A stretch of 64,000 nt of DNA from JAWXBK01 sp034439975. GTDB lineage: Bacteria > Pseudomonadota > Alphaproteobacteria > Dongiales > Dongiaceae. A program made the translations under genes and the position numbers. Below the pieces are notes generated by a model. The model was not told the DNA's origin, made no database searches, and was given only the letters and a program-made list of their open reading frames with translations. Positions 44,356 through 53,203 of the stretch are shown here, piece after piece; within the stretch, counting starts at the first letter, position 1, and each line of letters opens with the position of its first letter. The stretch spans positions 1 to 64,000 of the forward strand of contig JAWXBK010000021.1 of the NCBI GenBank assembly GCA_034439975.1, read 5' to 3'.

Positions 44356-46260
44356 TCAGGGTTGCGGCAGCACGACCGGTTCGGTCCCCGCGGCGCTCGT
44401 CGCCGGTGCCGCGGCCTGCATCGGCGCGGTCTCGGGCATGGCCGGCGGTTCGATCGGCGGCAGCAGGCCGAGCACATGCTGGTCGCCGAGGAAGATGTCG
44501 TCGCCCAGCAGCATCACATTCGAAAGCCAGGCATTCGCCCGCCGGCAATCGGGATGGCGATGGCCCGGCATGCAATGGGTCGGCACGCCGTCTTCACCGA
44601 TCACCAAGGTGCGGTCCTTGATTGGCCGGATCGTGATTCCCTCGGGCTCGCGCGTGAGATCGAGCGCGGTCATGCCGCGATAGCCGATCAGATCGAGCAC
44701 GAGCTGCGGCAGCGCGTAGATCGGCATCGTTCCGGTATCGACCGGTCCGCGCCAGCCGTCGATCACCAGAAGCGGCGTTGCCGCATAGGTCTCCAGCATC
44801 GCCGCATCGAACGCGCCCTCGTCGGGCAGCAGCAGGCCCGATTCCGCATAGGCGCCGAAATGCTGGCCGAGGAACGGCGGATGATCGCCGAACAGCACGA
44901 TCAGGGCTTCGGGGTCGGCGGCGAGAATCGTTTCGAGATGCGCGAGGAGCGCGACCGTCTTGTGCCGCATCGTTGCGACGAAGGGGCCGACCTCGCTGGC
45001 GCCCGACGCGGTTTCGATCAGTTCGGGATAGCGTTCGTTGACGTCGTAGAGCCAGTGGCCCTGAAAGGTCAGCACGTAGTTGAAGACCGGCCGCGGATCG
45101 TCCGATGCGGCCAGCTTTTCGTCGACCTGCCGGAACAGGGACGCATCCGACAGGAACGGGCCGACGAGATCGTCGAGAACGAAGTCGGGCGCCGCCCAAT
45201 AGGTCTCGAACCCGGCCCGGCGATAGGCGTTGGTGCGGTTCCAGAAGGCCGGCGTGTTGGGATGCGAGGCGACCGTGCGATAGCCGAGCGCGCCGAGGAT
45301 CTGCGGCAGGCAGGGCGCGCTGTTGGAAAATTCGCGCTCGAATTTGACCGCGCGCTCGGTCACCGGAAAGCCGCAGAGAAATTCGAACTCGGCATTCGCC
45401 GTCTGGCCGCCGAATGTGGGGCTCAGCGCGCGCGGGCTGCCGACCGATTCCCACAAGGCGCGGAAGACGGGATCGAACGGGTCCTCTTCAATGCCGGCCT
45501 TGGTGAGCAGCGCCGCATCCCAGAACGATTCCTCGACGATGACATGAATGTTGCGCGGTCTGAACTCGCTCGCGGCCGCCAGTTCGAGCGGGCGCGGCGT
45601 TGCGCGCACGACCGCCTCTTCGACCGTTGCGGCGTCCGGCACGATCGGCCGGTCGGCAACGAAGCGCGCCGTCTCCTGCATCGTGTGCAGCACGGGCCCG
45701 CGCATCTGATAGGTGCCGGCCTGGTTCCATTCGATGTAGCCGGTCAACGGATCGAGGAAGCCGATGACCCGCTGCGGTGCAAAGACGATTGCGGCCGCGA
45801 TCAGTCCGAGTGCCAGCGCGGCACCGGCCGCCGGCCAACGCGGGTGAAAATTCCAGGCCAGTAAAGCGACGAACAACAAAGGCGGCAGCAGGACGACAAA
45901 TCGCGCCCATGCGGGCAGCACTTCGATCAGCGCCGGCAGCGCATAGGCATCGTCCGGCAGCATCGGTGCGCCGAGGAACGCGATCTTGGCCGCATTGCCG
46001 AGATAGAGCAGGCCAAAGAGCAAACCGAGCGCGATGCCGAACCAGAGGAGCCGGCGCGACAGCGCAAAGAGGAGGAGACCCATCCCGATCGCCGCCGCCA
46101 GATCGAGCCACCAGCGGCCCGGCGCCAGCGCCACGTCGAACACCATGACCGCCGCAATGCGCGCCGCCGCCCAGATGAGGACGGTCAGCAAAAGCGCCGC
46201 CAGCCACACGCGGGCACGCGCGCCGAACCGGGCGTTCAAGGATCGCAGGGACACGGTCAT
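44356..46260 (-). CDS. LTA-synthase-family sulfatase (phosphoglycerol/phosphoethanolamine transferase-like)
   Basis: About 634 aa from ATG 46260; ATG 46293 would add 11 residues. Five hydrophobic segments in the first 200 residues anchor it in the inner membrane, followed by a large periplasmic sulfatase-fold domain. The catalytic Thr lies in SPTFGGQTANAEFEFL; metal and substrate segments are HVIVEESFWD, LTFQGHWLYD and IVLFGDHPPFLG. Gram-negative relatives include OpgB and other phosphoglycerol transferases that decorate periplasmic glucans or surface glycans. A Pro/Ala-rich tail follows the domain. Acceptor unknown. Confidence 0.82.
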   Translation of the reverse strand: MTVSLRSLNARFGARARVWLAALLLTVLIWAAARIAAVMVFDVALAPGRWWLDLAAAIGMGLLLFALSRRLLWFGIALGLLFGLLYLGNAAKIAFLGAPMLPDDAYALPALIEVLPAWARFVVLLPPLLFVALLAWNFHPRWPAAGAALALGLIAAAIVFAPQRVIGFLDPLTGYIEWNQAGTYQMRGPVLHTMQETARFVADRPIVPDAATVEEAVVRATPRPLELAAASEFRPRNIHVIVEESFWDAALLTKAGIEEDPFDPVFRALWESVGSPRALSPTFGGQTANAEFEFLCGFPVTERAVKFEREFSNSAPCLPQILGALGYRTVASHPNTPAFWNRTNAYRRAGFETYWAAPDFVLDDLVGPFLSDASLFRQVDEKLAASDDPRPVFNYVLTFQGHWLYDVNERYPELIETASGASEVGPFVATMRHKTVALLAHLETILAADPEALIVLFGDHPPFLGQHFGAYAESGLLLPDEGAFDAAMLETYAATPLLVIDGWRGPVDTGTMPIYALPQLVLDLIGYRGMTALDLTREPEGITIRPIKDRTLVIGEDGVPTHCMPGHRHPDCRRANAWLSNVMLLGDDIFLGDQHVLGLLPPIEPPAMPETAPMQAAAPATSAAGTEPVVLPQP

Positions 46261-46439
46261 AGTCCTGTAACAGCTGGGAAGCGGATTTGTCATATTACAG
46301 TGGCGAGAAAAGGGCGATAGCGACCCGGTTTGAGGGGACCGCCTGGCCCGGCGACGGCCGAAACCATCGGCAAACGGGCCCGCGCGGCGTCTGGCCGGCA
46401 GACAGGCCCCCTTGTCGCTCGCGGCAAGGACGGCGGGGC

Positions 46440-48701
46440 CTAAGAGCGGCCGGCGGTGCCTTCGATCAGGAAGGTTTCGAGCGAGCGCAGAGGCGCCGGG
46501 TCGTCGAACAGCCGCTCCATGCGGGCGGCGGTCTCGTTCTCGATATGCCGTCGCCAGGCCGCATCCTCGCCGAGCCGGACGGCAATCGCGACATAGTCCG
46601 CCTCGTTCCGCGCGACCGTGTCGCCGAGATCCATCATTGCCAGCAATGACGATGCGTGTCGCGCGCGCATCGTCGATCCCGGCAAAGTCACAATCGGCAG
46701 ACCGCAGGCGATCGCCTCATGCGCCGTATTGTTGCCGGACCAGCCGGGCGTATCGAGGAACACATGGCAGCGCCGGTTGAGGGCCAGATACTCGGCCGGC
46801 ATCTGCGGCCCGTGAAAACGGCAGAACCCGGTCGCGTCGAGACCTTCGGATGCAAAGACGCGATCGAGCCGACGTCGCATCGACTTGATCTCGTTCGGTT
46901 TGTCGCCAAGAAAATTAAATCGCGCTTCCGGTAGACGCGCCGCGATTGCCGCCAATAGCGCATCGTCGCGTGGCCGGTACTTTGCGAGATTCTGGGCGCA
47001 GAGAAAATCCACATATCGATCGTCGCGCGTCTGGTCGGGTAACTGCGCGAGCAACGAGGCGATCCGCGCCTGTCCGTAACAGGAGGCCGTGTGCGCGAGC
47101 GGAACCAATGTTTCCGTCCATTGCGCGGCGCCGTCGGGCGGTTCCATCAGCGCGCTGGTCAGCGCATGGGTCATCGTCGGCAGGCCCGAGGTGATCGGAT
47201 GGCCAAGCCCGTTCGCCTGGATGGGCGCGAGCCACAACGCGGCGAGCGCCTGCAACTCCATCGCCATGCCGTGATCGAGCCAGATCAGCGCATCGAGTTC
47301 GTGCGACGCGATCAGCTCGGCAAGCTTGCGCATGTCGCTCAGATGGAAAAACGCATCCGCCGCATCGCGGATCGATGTCGTATAGCCTTCTTCGATCGCG
47401 GTGCCGGCGTAATAGACATATTTCTCGAAGCCCTGCGTGCCGGTGATCCAGGCGCCATGCGTCTTCCAGATCGAATGCTGGCGCAGATAGGCCGAGATGA
47501 ATCCGACGCGTGGCCGTTCGCGCGCGGGCCGCTTTTCGGGCGGTGCGGCTAACGCCGGAAAGCGCGCCGCTGCGATGCGATGCAGCACGCGACCGTAGAT
47601 CGTCTGCGCCGCCAGATTGTCGTCCTGCTGGTAATGCAGATGGAAATTATTGGCGCCCTGGATCGCGAGGAACGCCTCGGCGATGCGCTGCGGGCTGTCG
47701 AGTTTGAGATCGGCCTCGAACGATGCGATCGCGTCCATCCATTGAGCGCGCGATCGGTCGATTGCGTCCTGATCCAACGGCACCGGGTCGATCAGGTTGA
47801 GCCGCGCCCATCCTGCGCGCAGGCTCTGCGGCCGAACGCGGATCAGCCCGTCGAGTGCGCTTGCGGCGACACCCATATCGGCGATCTCGCGGGCGGCGCG
47901 CGCCAGGGCGAGGGCCGCTTCTTCGTCGCCCGGCCGAGCGGCGAGCGCTTCTTCGGCGTCGCTGCGTGCGCCCTCGGGATCGCCAAGTCGCAATCGCGCC
48001 CGCGCGCGACCGACGAGAGCCTCGCCGCGTTCGCCCGCGGCTTCGGGTCCGGCCGATTCGCTGCTGCGTATCGAAGCGCCGAAGGCGTTGGCGGCGTCGC
48101 GATAGCGTGCGGTCGCTAGAAATGCGAGACCGCGCACCGTCGCGACGCGTGCGGCCGTGCGTTTGTCGCCGGCTGCCGCATGTCGCAAGGCCAGATCGGC
48201 TTCGGCAAGTGCGGCATCCGCTTCGCCCGCGATCGCATGCAGCCGCGCGAGTTTGAGCCGCGTCGCCGTGCGATCCGGTGCCGCGGTCAGCACCTGCTGC
48301 CATTCGCGCCGCGCGTCGTCGAAGCGCTCGATACAGGCAAAGGCGGTGCCGAGATCGTCGCGAACGTCGATGCGCGTGGGGGCGAGCGCCAACGCTGCGG
48401 TGAAATCGCTCGCCGCGGCGGCAAACTCGCCGGCGGCCGCACGCAGCCGTCCGAGATCGGTGACCAGATCCGCATTCTGCGGTGCCATCGCGACCACGCG
48501 GGCGAGCCGGTCGATCGCCTCGCGCAACCGGCCGAGCCGGCCGAGCGCGAGCGCTGCCAGATGCACCGCGGCGATATTGTCGGGCGCGCGGGCGAGCAGC
48601 GAATCGCAGAGTTCGAGGCAGCGCGCAGGCGCATTTGCCCGCAATGCGGCGATCGCCGCCGCGAGCGGACCGGATCCGGCGCCGACAGCAGGGCTCGCCA
48701 T
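46440..48701 (-). CDS. TPR protein with SPINDLY/O-GlcNAc-transferase-like GT41 domain
   Basis: About 753 aa from ATG 48701; an upstream GTG (48734) would add 11 residues. The N-terminal 300 residues are Ala/Arg-rich helical TPR-like repeats (for example CLELCDSLLARAPDNIAAVHLAALALGRLGRL). The C-terminal part has the bacterial GT41 pattern: RPRVGFISAYLRQHSIW, LDALIWLDHGMAME, FLDTPGWSGNNTAHEAIACGLPIVTLPG, and TMRARHASSLLAMM. Proteins of this family glycosylate flagellin, adhesins or other proteins in bacteria. It is divergent from the PBP gene and follows the envelope theme of the region. Target unknown. Confidence 0.82.
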   Translation of the reverse strand: MASPAVGAGSGPLAAAIAALRANAPARCLELCDSLLARAPDNIAAVHLAALALGRLGRLREAIDRLARVVAMAPQNADLVTDLGRLRAAAGEFAAAASDFTAALALAPTRIDVRDDLGTAFACIERFDDARREWQQVLTAAPDRTATRLKLARLHAIAGEADAALAEADLALRHAAAGDKRTAARVATVRGLAFLATARYRDAANAFGASIRSSESAGPEAAGERGEALVGRARARLRLGDPEGARSDAEEALAARPGDEEAALALARAAREIADMGVAASALDGLIRVRPQSLRAGWARLNLIDPVPLDQDAIDRSRAQWMDAIASFEADLKLDSPQRIAEAFLAIQGANNFHLHYQQDDNLAAQTIYGRVLHRIAAARFPALAAPPEKRPARERPRVGFISAYLRQHSIWKTHGAWITGTQGFEKYVYYAGTAIEEGYTTSIRDAADAFFHLSDMRKLAELIASHELDALIWLDHGMAMELQALAALWLAPIQANGLGHPITSGLPTMTHALTSALMEPPDGAAQWTETLVPLAHTASCYGQARIASLLAQLPDQTRDDRYVDFLCAQNLAKYRPRDDALLAAIAARLPEARFNFLGDKPNEIKSMRRRLDRVFASEGLDATGFCRFHGPQMPAEYLALNRRCHVFLDTPGWSGNNTAHEAIACGLPIVTLPGSTMRARHASSLLAMMDLGDTVARNEADYVAIAVRLGEDAAWRRHIENETAARMERLFDDPAPLRSLETFLIEGTAGRS

Positions 48702-48888
48702 GCTCAGCCCGCGTCGCCAGGCGCGCCTTGGCACCGCCCTGTTTCGGTCAAATTCATCCTCTATCCGAGCGGCCGGTCGACCGTCTTTTCCACGGCCCGG
48801 CCGACCCGGCGATCATGCCGGGCCCAAAAGGGGGAGACAAGGCAAGCGGGTGGCGCCGGTCGGCGCGCCGCATGCGATAATCGAAGCA

Positions 48889-50934
48889 ATGGCGAATCGA
48901 AAACCGACCCGCTCCGCAAAACGACGCCAGCCCGCCGCGGCCAAACGGCGCCTCGCTCAGCCCCGGCTCTGGCGCAACATCGCCAAATGGACCGCGGTGG
49001 CGGCGATCTGGGGGTTGTTCCTGACCTTCTGTTTTGTCGCCTGGCTCGCCTTCGATCTGCCCGATGTCGACACACTCAACGAAATCGACAAGCGGCCGAG
49101 TGTCACGCTCCTCGATCGCAACGGCGACATCTTCGCGACCTACGGCGATCTCTACGGCGAAACCGTGCAACTCGCCGAGTTGCCGGTCTATCTGCCGCAG
49201 GCCGTCCTCTCGATGGAGGATCGCCGCTTCTACGATCATTCCGGCGTCGATCCGCGCGGTCTGGCGCGCGCGGTCTACACCAACATCGCCGAATGGGATC
49301 TCGTGCAGGGCGGCAGCACGATCACCCAACAGCTCGCGAAGAACGTCTTTCTGACGCATGAGCGGACGCTGCGGCGCAAGGGCCAGGAATTGCTGCTCGC
49401 GATCTGGCTCGAGCGGCATTTCACCAAGGACGAGATCCTGACGCTCTATCTCAATCGCATCTATTTCGGCGCCGGCACCTACGGTGTCGAGGCGGCTTCG
49501 CAACGCTATTTCGGAAAATCGGCGCGCGAGGTGACGGCCTATGAAGGGGCGATGCTCGCCGGCATGATCCGCGCGCCCTCGCGCTACAACCCGATCTCGA
49601 ATCGCCCGCTCGCGGAAGAACGCGCCCGTGTCGTTCTCGCGGCGATGGCCGATGCCGGTTATCTCTCGGAAGGCGAAGCGGAAGCCGCCGCGGAAGGTTC
49701 GATCGGCGGCGGTTCGACCGTGATCGCGCGGGCCTCGGGCCAGTATTTCGCCGACTGGGTGATGGATCAGTTGCCGGATTTTGTCGGCCTCACCGATCGC
49801 GATCTGATCGTCGAGACGACGCTCGATCCGCGTCTGCAGGCGATCGCCGACGAGCAGATGGCGATCGTTGTTGCGGAACAGACCGAACCGGGCGGCGCCT
49901 CGCAGGGTGCCCTCATCACGATGACGCCCGATGGCGCGGTGCGCGCTCTGGTCGGCGGGCTCGATTATCGCGTGAGCCAGTTCAACCGCGCGACCCAGGC
50001 TTTGCGCCAGCCGGGTTCGGCGTTCAAGCCCTTCGTCTATCTCGCGGCGTTCGAATCCGGATTGCAGCCCGACAGTCTGATGTTCGACGGACCGGTCTCG
50101 ATCGGCGGCTGGACGCCGGCCAATTACGAGGATCGCTACTATGGCGAGGTGACGTTGCGCGAGGCGATGGCGCGCTCGCTCAATTCGGTCGCAGCCCAGT
50201 TGGTTGGCCGCGTCGGCGCCGATCGCGTGGTCGAGATTGCCCAGCGCCTGGGCATCGGCACGAAGCTCATGGCGACGCCGTCGATCGCACTCGGCACCAG
50301 CGAGGTAACGCTGGTCGATCTCACGGGCGCCTACGCGACCTTTGTCAATCAGGGTCGCGTCGTGCTGCCGCGCGGCATCGAACGCGTGCGCACGCTCGAT
50401 GGCACCGTCATTTACGAGCGCAGCGGCTCGGGCGCCGGTGCGGTGGTGGCGCCACAGCAGATTGCGCAGATGCAGGATATATTGTCGGCTGTCATCGGCT
50501 GGGGCACCGGGAAGGCCGCCGACATCGGACGGCCCGCCGGCGGCAAGACGGGAACCGGGCAGGATTATCGCGATGCCTGGTTCGTCGGCTTTACTGCCGA
50601 GCTGGTCACCGGCGTCTGGTTCGGCAATGACGACAACCGGCCGATGACCGAGGTGACCGGCGGACGGTTGCCGGCACGGCTCTGGGCGGCCTTCATGGCG
50701 CCCGCGCTCAAGGGCGAGCCGGTGCGTTCACTGCCCTGGTCGGCGCCCAGCGAGCCGCAGGTGGTGAGTGCGGAACCGCTGCCCGAGCCGTCGGCGGAGG
50801 ATGGTATCGTCGACGAGATCAGCACCTTGATCGATTCGCTGTTTTCCGGCGGCGGCAATGGCGTCGCAACGCCGAGCAACGGCGGCAACCAGACCACGAC
50901 CGGCCCCGCCAGCACCGATCGCGAGCGCAAGTAA
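48889..50934 (+). CDS. Class A penicillin-binding protein (PBP1A family)
   Basis: 681 aa from ATG 48889; the frame is open upstream but overlaps the divergent gene. Short basic cytoplasmic tail, one membrane helix (residues about 33-55), a GT51 glycosyltransferase domain (SMEDRRFYDHSGVDPRGLARA, GGSTITQQLAKN, YGVEAASQRYFGKS), and a transpeptidase domain with SxxK at Ser377-Lys380, SxN at Ser430-Asn432, and KTGT from Lys553. It ends in a Gly/Thr/Asn-rich tail. It polymerises and crosslinks peptidoglycan. At 681 aa it is shorter than E. coli PBP1A, lacking large inserted domains. Confidence 0.93.
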   Translation: MANRKPTRSAKRRQPAAAKRRLAQPRLWRNIAKWTAVAAIWGLFLTFCFVAWLAFDLPDVDTLNEIDKRPSVTLLDRNGDIFATYGDLYGETVQLAELPVYLPQAVLSMEDRRFYDHSGVDPRGLARAVYTNIAEWDLVQGGSTITQQLAKNVFLTHERTLRRKGQELLLAIWLERHFTKDEILTLYLNRIYFGAGTYGVEAASQRYFGKSAREVTAYEGAMLAGMIRAPSRYNPISNRPLAEERARVVLAAMADAGYLSEGEAEAAAEGSIGGGSTVIARASGQYFADWVMDQLPDFVGLTDRDLIVETTLDPRLQAIADEQMAIVVAEQTEPGGASQGALITMTPDGAVRALVGGLDYRVSQFNRATQALRQPGSAFKPFVYLAAFESGLQPDSLMFDGPVSIGGWTPANYEDRYYGEVTLREAMARSLNSVAAQLVGRVGADRVVEIAQRLGIGTKLMATPSIALGTSEVTLVDLTGAYATFVNQGRVVLPRGIERVRTLDGTVIYERSGSGAGAVVAPQQIAQMQDILSAVIGWGTGKAADIGRPAGGKTGTGQDYRDAWFVGFTAELVTGVWFGNDDNRPMTEVTGGRLPARLWAAFMAPALKGEPVRSLPWSAPSEPQVVSAEPLPEPSAEDGIVDEISTLIDSLFSGGGNGVATPSNGGNQTTTGPASTDRERK

Positions 50935-50975
50935 CAGAACGAGAATCACCGTCCCACACCGGCATGGAGCTCGCT

Positions 50976-51704
50976 ATGCAGACCGATGTTCACGAAATCG
51001 CCCCGGATTTGTATCGCATTTCGACCTACGTCGACGAGTTCGGTATCCAGTTCAACCAGTTTCTGCTGCGCGACGCCGAACCGTTCCTGATGCATACCGG
51101 CATGCGCCGGATGTTTCCGGCAACGCTCGATGCGGTCGCACGAATCATCGATCCCGCCACATTGCGCTGGATCGGGTACAGCCATTTCGAGCCCGACGAA
51201 TGCGGCGCGCTGAATGAGTGGTTTGGCGTCGCTCCGCACGCCACGGCGGTCTGCAGCATGGTCGGCGCGATGGTCATGCTGGGCGATTTCTCGGATCGCC
51301 CGGCACGGCCGATGGCCGACGACGAGTTGCTCGAAACCGGCCGGCATCGGCTGCGTTTCGTTTCGACGCCGCATCTGCCGCATGGCTGGGATGCGGGTTT
51401 GTTCTTCGATGAAGCGGACAAAACACTGTTCTGCTCCGATCTTTTGTTTCAACCGGGCAATGCGAAACCGCTGAGCGAAAGCGATATCGTCGAGCCGGCC
51501 GTCGACGCGATGCGCGCCGCGCTCGAAGGGCCCATGGCAAAGGACATGCCCTATACGCGAGACACGCGCCGGCTGCTCGACCGGCTGGCAGCACTCAAGC
51601 CGCGAACGCTGGCGGTGATGCATGGCGCTTCGTTTCGAGGCGACGGTGCCGCCACCTTGCGCGGGTATGCGGACGCCGTCGATACGGTGCTCGGCACGGC
51701 ATGA
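50976..51704 (+). CDS. Stand-alone ODP (oxygen-binding diiron) metallo-beta-lactamase-fold protein
   Basis: 242 aa from ATG 50976, which has GGAG six nt upstream; ATG 50964 is the alternative. The metal site is not the HxHxDH of hydrolases but HFEPDECG (H-x-E-x-D), as in the diiron domain of flavodiiron proteins. Further ligands fit TPHLPHGWD, LFCSDLLFQ and VMHGASF. No flavodoxin domain is attached, so it may sense or reduce O2/NO with a separate partner, as described for ODP-type signalling proteins (inference). It lies between the PBP and an MFS transporter. Confidence 0.82.
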   Translation: MQTDVHEIAPDLYRISTYVDEFGIQFNQFLLRDAEPFLMHTGMRRMFPATLDAVARIIDPATLRWIGYSHFEPDECGALNEWFGVAPHATAVCSMVGAMVMLGDFSDRPARPMADDELLETGRHRLRFVSTPHLPHGWDAGLFFDEADKTLFCSDLLFQPGNAKPLSESDIVEPAVDAMRAALEGPMAKDMPYTRDTRRLLDRLAALKPRTLAVMHGASFRGDGAATLRGYADAVDTVLGTA

Positions 51705-51761
51705 CGGATCGGTTCCGGCCGCCCGTTGGCGGCCTCCCCGGCCTTGTGTTTCAATGGTGCC

Positions 51762-53000
51762 ATGTCGGTTGAGGATGGCACGCCGTCGCGTCCCGATTTC
51801 CGTCGCATCGTCTGGCCGCTGGCGATTGCCGAAACGATCATCTGGGCCGGCGTCTACTATGCGTTTCCGGCGCTGCTGCCCGCCTGGGAGAGCGATCTCG
51901 GCTGGTCGAAGACGGCGCTCTCCGGCGCGTTCACTTTGTCGCTCCTGGCCGGCGCGGTCGTCACGCCGATCGCCGGCCGCCTGATCGATCACGGTCACGG
52001 TCGCCTTGTGCTGACCGGCGGCGCCATCCTCGGCGCGATCTTCCTGCTGCTGCTCTCGCAAGTGACATTGCTCTGGCAATTCTATGCGCTCTGGATCGGG
52101 CTCGGCATTGTCATGGCCTGCTCGCTCTATCAGGCCTGCTTTGCGTTTCTCACCCATGCGCTCGGGGAAAGATCGCGGCGCGCCATTACGGTGGTGTCGC
52201 TGGTCGCCGGTTTCGCCGGTACCGTCTCTTTTCCCACCGCCCATAGTCTGGTCGCGCTTGCCGACTGGCGGCTGGCGGTCGTCGTCTTCGCGATCGCCAT
52301 TCTCGTCGTTTCGGTCCCGCTTTTCTGGATCGGCGCGCGGCCGCACCCGTCCGGCGATCTGGCACTCGAGCGCGATACCAGCAAGCGGGCGATCGAGGTG
52401 ATGCGGGTTGCAAGGACGGCCGTCTTCTGGCTGATGGCACTCTCTTTCGCAGCGGTTGCGATCAATCACGGCATCATCACCACGCATATCCTGCCGATTC
52501 TCGCCGATCGCGGCGTGCATGAAGATGCCGCCGTGTTGGCGGCCGCGATGATCGGGCCGATGCAGGTCGCGGGCCGGCTCGCGATGATGGCGGCAGAGCG
52601 CCATGTCTCGACCCGCAGCATCGTCGTTGCTTGCAACCTTTCTCTGGCGGTCGCGGCCGCGTTGCTGCTCGCGGCCGGTTTCGCATCGCAGCCCGGCCTG
52701 GTCGCGGGCTTTGTGATCCTGATGGGCGCGGGCGTCGGCGTTACCAGCATCATCCGGCCGGTCGTCGTCGCTGAACTGCTCGGCCGGCGCAATTTCGGTC
52801 TGGTATCGGGTCTGCTCGCGATGCCGACCACGGCGGGATATGCGGCAGCGCCCACGCTCGCGGCGTTGCTCTGGGCCAAGGGACAGAATTGGGATCGCGG
52901 CTACGATTTCGTTCTGGTCGTTGCGATCCTGCTCGCGCTGCTCGGCCTTGCGACCGTGCTCGCCGCCTGGCGCAGCGCCAAACCGGCCGCAAGCGTCTAG
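51762..53000 (+). CDS. MFS transporter
   Basis: 412 aa from ATG 51762, 12 predicted hydrophobic segments (AETIIWAGVYYAFPALLPAW, LTGGAILGAIFLLLLS, VVSLVAGFAGTVSFP and so on) with the intracellular loop pattern RLIDHGHGRLVL after TM2. It resembles the monocarboxylate-porter / OFA-like MFS group (ESDLGWSKTALSGAFTLSLL near TM1-2). The substrate cannot be told. It follows the ODP gene by 57 nt on the same strand. Confidence 0.85.
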   Translation: MSVEDGTPSRPDFRRIVWPLAIAETIIWAGVYYAFPALLPAWESDLGWSKTALSGAFTLSLLAGAVVTPIAGRLIDHGHGRLVLTGGAILGAIFLLLLSQVTLLWQFYALWIGLGIVMACSLYQACFAFLTHALGERSRRAITVVSLVAGFAGTVSFPTAHSLVALADWRLAVVVFAIAILVVSVPLFWIGARPHPSGDLALERDTSKRAIEVMRVARTAVFWLMALSFAAVAINHGIITTHILPILADRGVHEDAAVLAAAMIGPMQVAGRLAMMAAERHVSTRSIVVACNLSLAVAAALLLAAGFASQPGLVAGFVILMGAGVGVTSIIRPVVVAELLGRRNFGLVSGLLAMPTTAGYAAAPTLAALLWAKGQNWDRGYDFVLVVAILLALLGLATVLAAWRSAKPAASV

Positions 53001-53057
53001 GAACCGATCGCTATCCGATCTCTTTCGGTGAGCAGCCGGAGTGCCGGCCGGTGACTG

Positions 53058-53073
53058 GATTATTGGGATAATC
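53058..53073. promoter_or_regulatory. AT-rich palindrome before the CgeB-FkbM gene
   Basis: GATTAT (53058-53063) and ATAATC (53068-53073) are perfect inverted arms around TGGG. It stands out in a GC-rich 203-nt gap after the MFS gene and lies 130 nt before the next start. A possible regulator site; no regulator identified. Confidence 0.4.
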
Positions 53074-53203
53074 AACGTTCTGTGATACCGCCGGTGAAGC
53101 ATCGACCCATCGGTCCCGCGCGCGATACTGTGCGGGGCGTCGTCGCCCGTGGCGCGACCGAAGCTCGCCCCGCGTCCGATGCGAATCTCCGCGAAGGAAC
53201 CCG

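Noticed and set aside
46260..46320. CTGTAA/TTACAG arms upstream of the LTA-synthase-like gene as a Pho box
   Set aside because: The arms are 6 bp and about two and a half turns apart and do not follow the CTGTCAT direct-repeat pattern; too weak to call.
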